The notes beneath the pieces were generated by a model. That model ran no database searches, was not told the DNA's origin, and worked only from the letters and a program-made list of their open reading frames with translations. This document shows, piece after piece, positions 60,950 through 64,000 of a stretch of 64,000 nucleotides of DNA. The stretch lies in NCBI RefSeq assembly GCF_023715885.1, contig NZ_JAMBOY010000007.1, forward strand, positions 1-64,000. The letters run 5' to 3'. Within the stretch, counting starts at the first letter, position 1. Every line of letters begins with the position of its first letter. Both the position numbers and the translations under genes were made by a program. The stretch is from Microbacterium hydrocarbonoxydans (lineage in GTDB: Bacteria > Actinomycetota > Actinomycetes > Actinomycetales > Microbacteriaceae).

Positions 60950-61296
60950 CAGCACGTGCACCCGTCGCCGTTGCAGCAGCCGGGCTCCACGAGCAGCACG
61001 ACCCTCATGAGTTCATCGAGTGCGGGAGCGAGGTGCGGATCGGTCAGCTCGTACCGGCTGCGACGACCGTCGGCGGTGCTTTCGACGAGTCCGCATCCGC
61101 GCAGGCACGCGAGGTGATTCGACAGGGACTGGCGGGTCACCCCGAGCTCGTCCGCCAGGTCTGAGGGATAAGCCGGGGCAGCGCGCAGTGCGAGCAGGAT
61201 CGCGGCGCGCGTCGGGTCGGAGAGCGCATGCCCGAGGCGCGCGACGGCGGAGGTGTGCGAGAGGGATGCCGTGAGGGTCACGGCCTCACAGTACAT
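60949..61296 (-). CDS. CmtR-like ArsR-family metal-sensing repressor
   Basis: Repressor of 115 residues. Helix-turn-helix AYPSDLADELGVTRQSLSNH is followed by ACLRGCGLVE with C64 and C68, matching the cadmium/lead site of mycobacterial CmtR. A C-terminal cysteine cluster (GCCNGDGCTC, C107, C108, C113, C115) can provide the third ligand. An N-terminal Cys3 is also present. Metal binding should release DNA and switch on the transporter. The ATG 61296 gives an MYCE start like CmtR; an internal GTG is possible. Confidence 0.9.
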   Translation of the reverse strand: MYCEAVTLTASLSHTSAVARLGHALSDPTRAAILLALRAAPAYPSDLADELGVTRQSLSNHLACLRGCGLVESTADGRRSRYELTDPHLAPALDELMRVVLLVEPGCCNGDGCTC

Positions 61297-61304
61297 CTCT
61301 CGGT

Positions 61305-61326
61305 GAATTCATTACAAGATGAATTC
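61305..61326. promoter_or_regulatory. Candidate CmtR operator
   Basis: A perfect inverted repeat GAATTCAT-N6-ATGAATTC (61305-61312, 61319-61326) lies 8 nt upstream of the regulator start. It overlaps TGTAAT, the best minus-strand -10 candidate. Binding there would repress the regulator-transporter operon. Confidence 0.75.
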
Positions 61327-61386
61327 GCGCAACATCCCGAAACGTCACCTCGATAGGGTCGTGCCCGAAGACGATGAGGAGGACTC

Positions 61387-61863
61387 ATGGGCGTGTCGAT
61401 CCACCGTGTCGATTGGGAGCATCCGGACGCCGTACGGCTGCGCGCTGCACAGCGTCGGGAGCTCGACGAGCGATACGGGAGCGACGATCACGAGCCGGGA
61501 GTCATCCCCTCCGCCGACGACGTCCCGGTGTTCCTCCTCGCGCGGGACCCCGCAGGGGAGGCGATCGTCTGCGGCGGCCTCCGCCCGCTCGACGAACCCG
61601 ACCTGGGAGACGCGGTCGCCGAGATCAAGCGCATGTACGCGGCACCGGAGGCGCGGGGCACCGGCGCTGCCGCATCCCTGCTGCGAGGGCTGGAGGACGA
61701 GGCGCGCACCCTCGGCATCCGTCGTCTCGTGCTCGAGACGGGTACCGCGCAGCCCGATGCCGTTCGCTTCTACTCGCGCGAGGGATACACGGCGATCCCG
61801 CTGTACGGGCACTACGTCGGCAGCGACCTGTCGCTGTGCTTCGCGAAGGACCTCGCGCCCTGA
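61387..61863 (+). CDS. GNAT-family acetyltransferase
   Basis: Acetyltransferase of 158 residues. The acetyl-CoA loop AAPEARGTGAAASLLRGLED (about 84-103) matches GNAT motif A (R/QxxGxG/A), followed by LVLETGTAQPDAVRFYSREG (motif B). GAGGAGG precedes the ATG, and TAGGGT (61354-61359) is a plausible -10 box. Substrate unknown. Confidence 0.88.
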   Translation: MGVSIHRVDWEHPDAVRLRAAQRRELDERYGSDDHEPGVIPSADDVPVFLLARDPAGEAIVCGGLRPLDEPDLGDAVAEIKRMYAAPEARGTGAAASLLRGLEDEARTLGIRRLVLETGTAQPDAVRFYSREGYTAIPLYGHYVGSDLSLCFAKDLAP

Positions 61864-61869
61864 CCAGGC

Positions 61870-63623
<1,754 letters not shown>

Positions 63624-63627
<4 letters not shown>

Positions 63628-64000
63628 CGCTCGTCCACCAGCAGGGCGACGGGGTAGGTGTCGAGCAGTTCGGCGAGCCGCACGGAGCCCGGCCCGATGC
63701 GACGACCCGTGAAGGCGTCTGTCGCGGGGAGATCATGGCGAAGCAGCACCGTATCGCCCCAGCCTCCCCGGCGATCGAGAGCGACCGGCAGTCGCGTCGC
63801 CACGGCGAGCACGCCGCCGCGGTCCATCGCCACCACATGATCGGATGCCGAACCAGCGGCGACTCCGGGTCGATAGCGTTCGAAGAGCTCTGGGTTGTCG
63901 CGGCGCAGCCGCAGCGTGCGGGAAGTGACGAGCATCTTCGCCATCGCGGAGTCGTCGATCGGCGGCAGGTCGCCGCGCGCCACGTCGGCGTCGAGCTTCC
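63624..64000 (-). CDS. treY: Malto-oligosyltrehalose synthase, C-terminal part
   Basis: The last 125 residues of TreY are visible; the gene runs off the window. The visible part has LRRDNPELFERYRPGVAAG, then VAVATRLPVALDRRGGWGDT and ending LDTYPVALLVDER, typical of the TreY C terminus. TreY converts the reducing end of maltodextrin into a trehalose linkage for TreZ. It overlaps treZ by 4 nt. Upstream order treX or others cannot be seen. Confidence 0.85.

Overview
The window looks like a chromosomal segment of a high-GC actinobacterium, most likely a Microbacterium-type member of the Microbacteriaceae. The evidence is the strong G/C bias at third codon positions, the family content (TctABC with a CitA/B-type two-component pair, MesX/MesD methionine synthase, TreY/TreZ, CmtR-like ArsR, DUF2243/CtaG pair) and many genes whose start codon sits 6-8 nt after a TAnnnT -10 box (leaderless transcripts). 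I see about 50 protein genes, no rRNA, no tRNA, no CRISPR array and no intact mobile element. The extreme left edge may be the end of an insertion sequence. This reading is from the sequence alone; family names rest on motif recognition.

Layout. 1-5.6 kb: sensor kinase and response regulator divergent from a tripartite tricarboxylate transporter (tctC-tctB-tctA). 5.6-9.7 kb: a LysR regulator divergent from mesX-mesD (folate-independent methionine synthase), then a second LysR gene divergent from an orphan fumarate-reductase-type flavoprotein (9.8-11.5 kb). 11.6-18.7 kb: a small acidic disordered protein, L-serine dehydratase, an AAA/ABC-type ATPase, a drug-type ABC exporter pair and the helicase HrpB. 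18.8-22.6 kb: flotillin, MarR regulator, CtaG-like protein and DUF2243 membrane protein. 22.7-30.6 kb: a dipeptide-type ABC operon (binding protein, two permeases, fused double ATPase, and an unknown 330-residue protein joined to the ATPase by a probable frameshift), divergent from an NtaA/DszA-type flavin monooxygenase. 30.7-36.3 kb: secreted alpha/beta hydrolase, NarL-type two-component pair and three small membrane or secreted proteins. 36.3-43.5 kb: two DszC-like acyl-CoA-dehydrogenase-fold enzymes plus a second NtaA/DszA-type monooxygenase, divergent from a sugar-type ABC importer without its own ATPase. 43.5-54.7 kb: acetylxylan-esterase-type hydrolase and LacI repressor, divergent from a five-gene Liv-type ABC importer that is followed by a 1393-residue secreted sugar-dehydrogenase-like protein. 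54.7-64 kb: CPBP protease, SDR with a divergent XRE regulator, small export protein, DesK/DesR-type pair, CmtR-like metal sensor with a CDF-type transporter, GNAT, treZ and the end of treY.

How the parts fit. Two themes recur. One is sulfur and methionine: MesXD makes methionine without folate, and the two LLM monooxygenase clusters with their ABC importers resemble organosulfur or N/S-compound desulfurisation loci. The other is carbohydrate use: the LacI gene sits between an esterase and a transporter/dehydrogenase operon whose promoter is covered by two LacI-type palindromes, suggesting repression until a sugar-derived inducer appears. The most unusual signals are this LacI-Liv-ABC-dehydrogenase unit, a shared upstream motif at fixed spacing in front of the NarL-type kinase and the hydrolase, the frameshift-joined ABC ATPase/unknown protein, a run of 10-bp repeats between the dipeptide ABC operon and its monooxygenase, and a 31-bp-arm hairpin at 57.7 kb.
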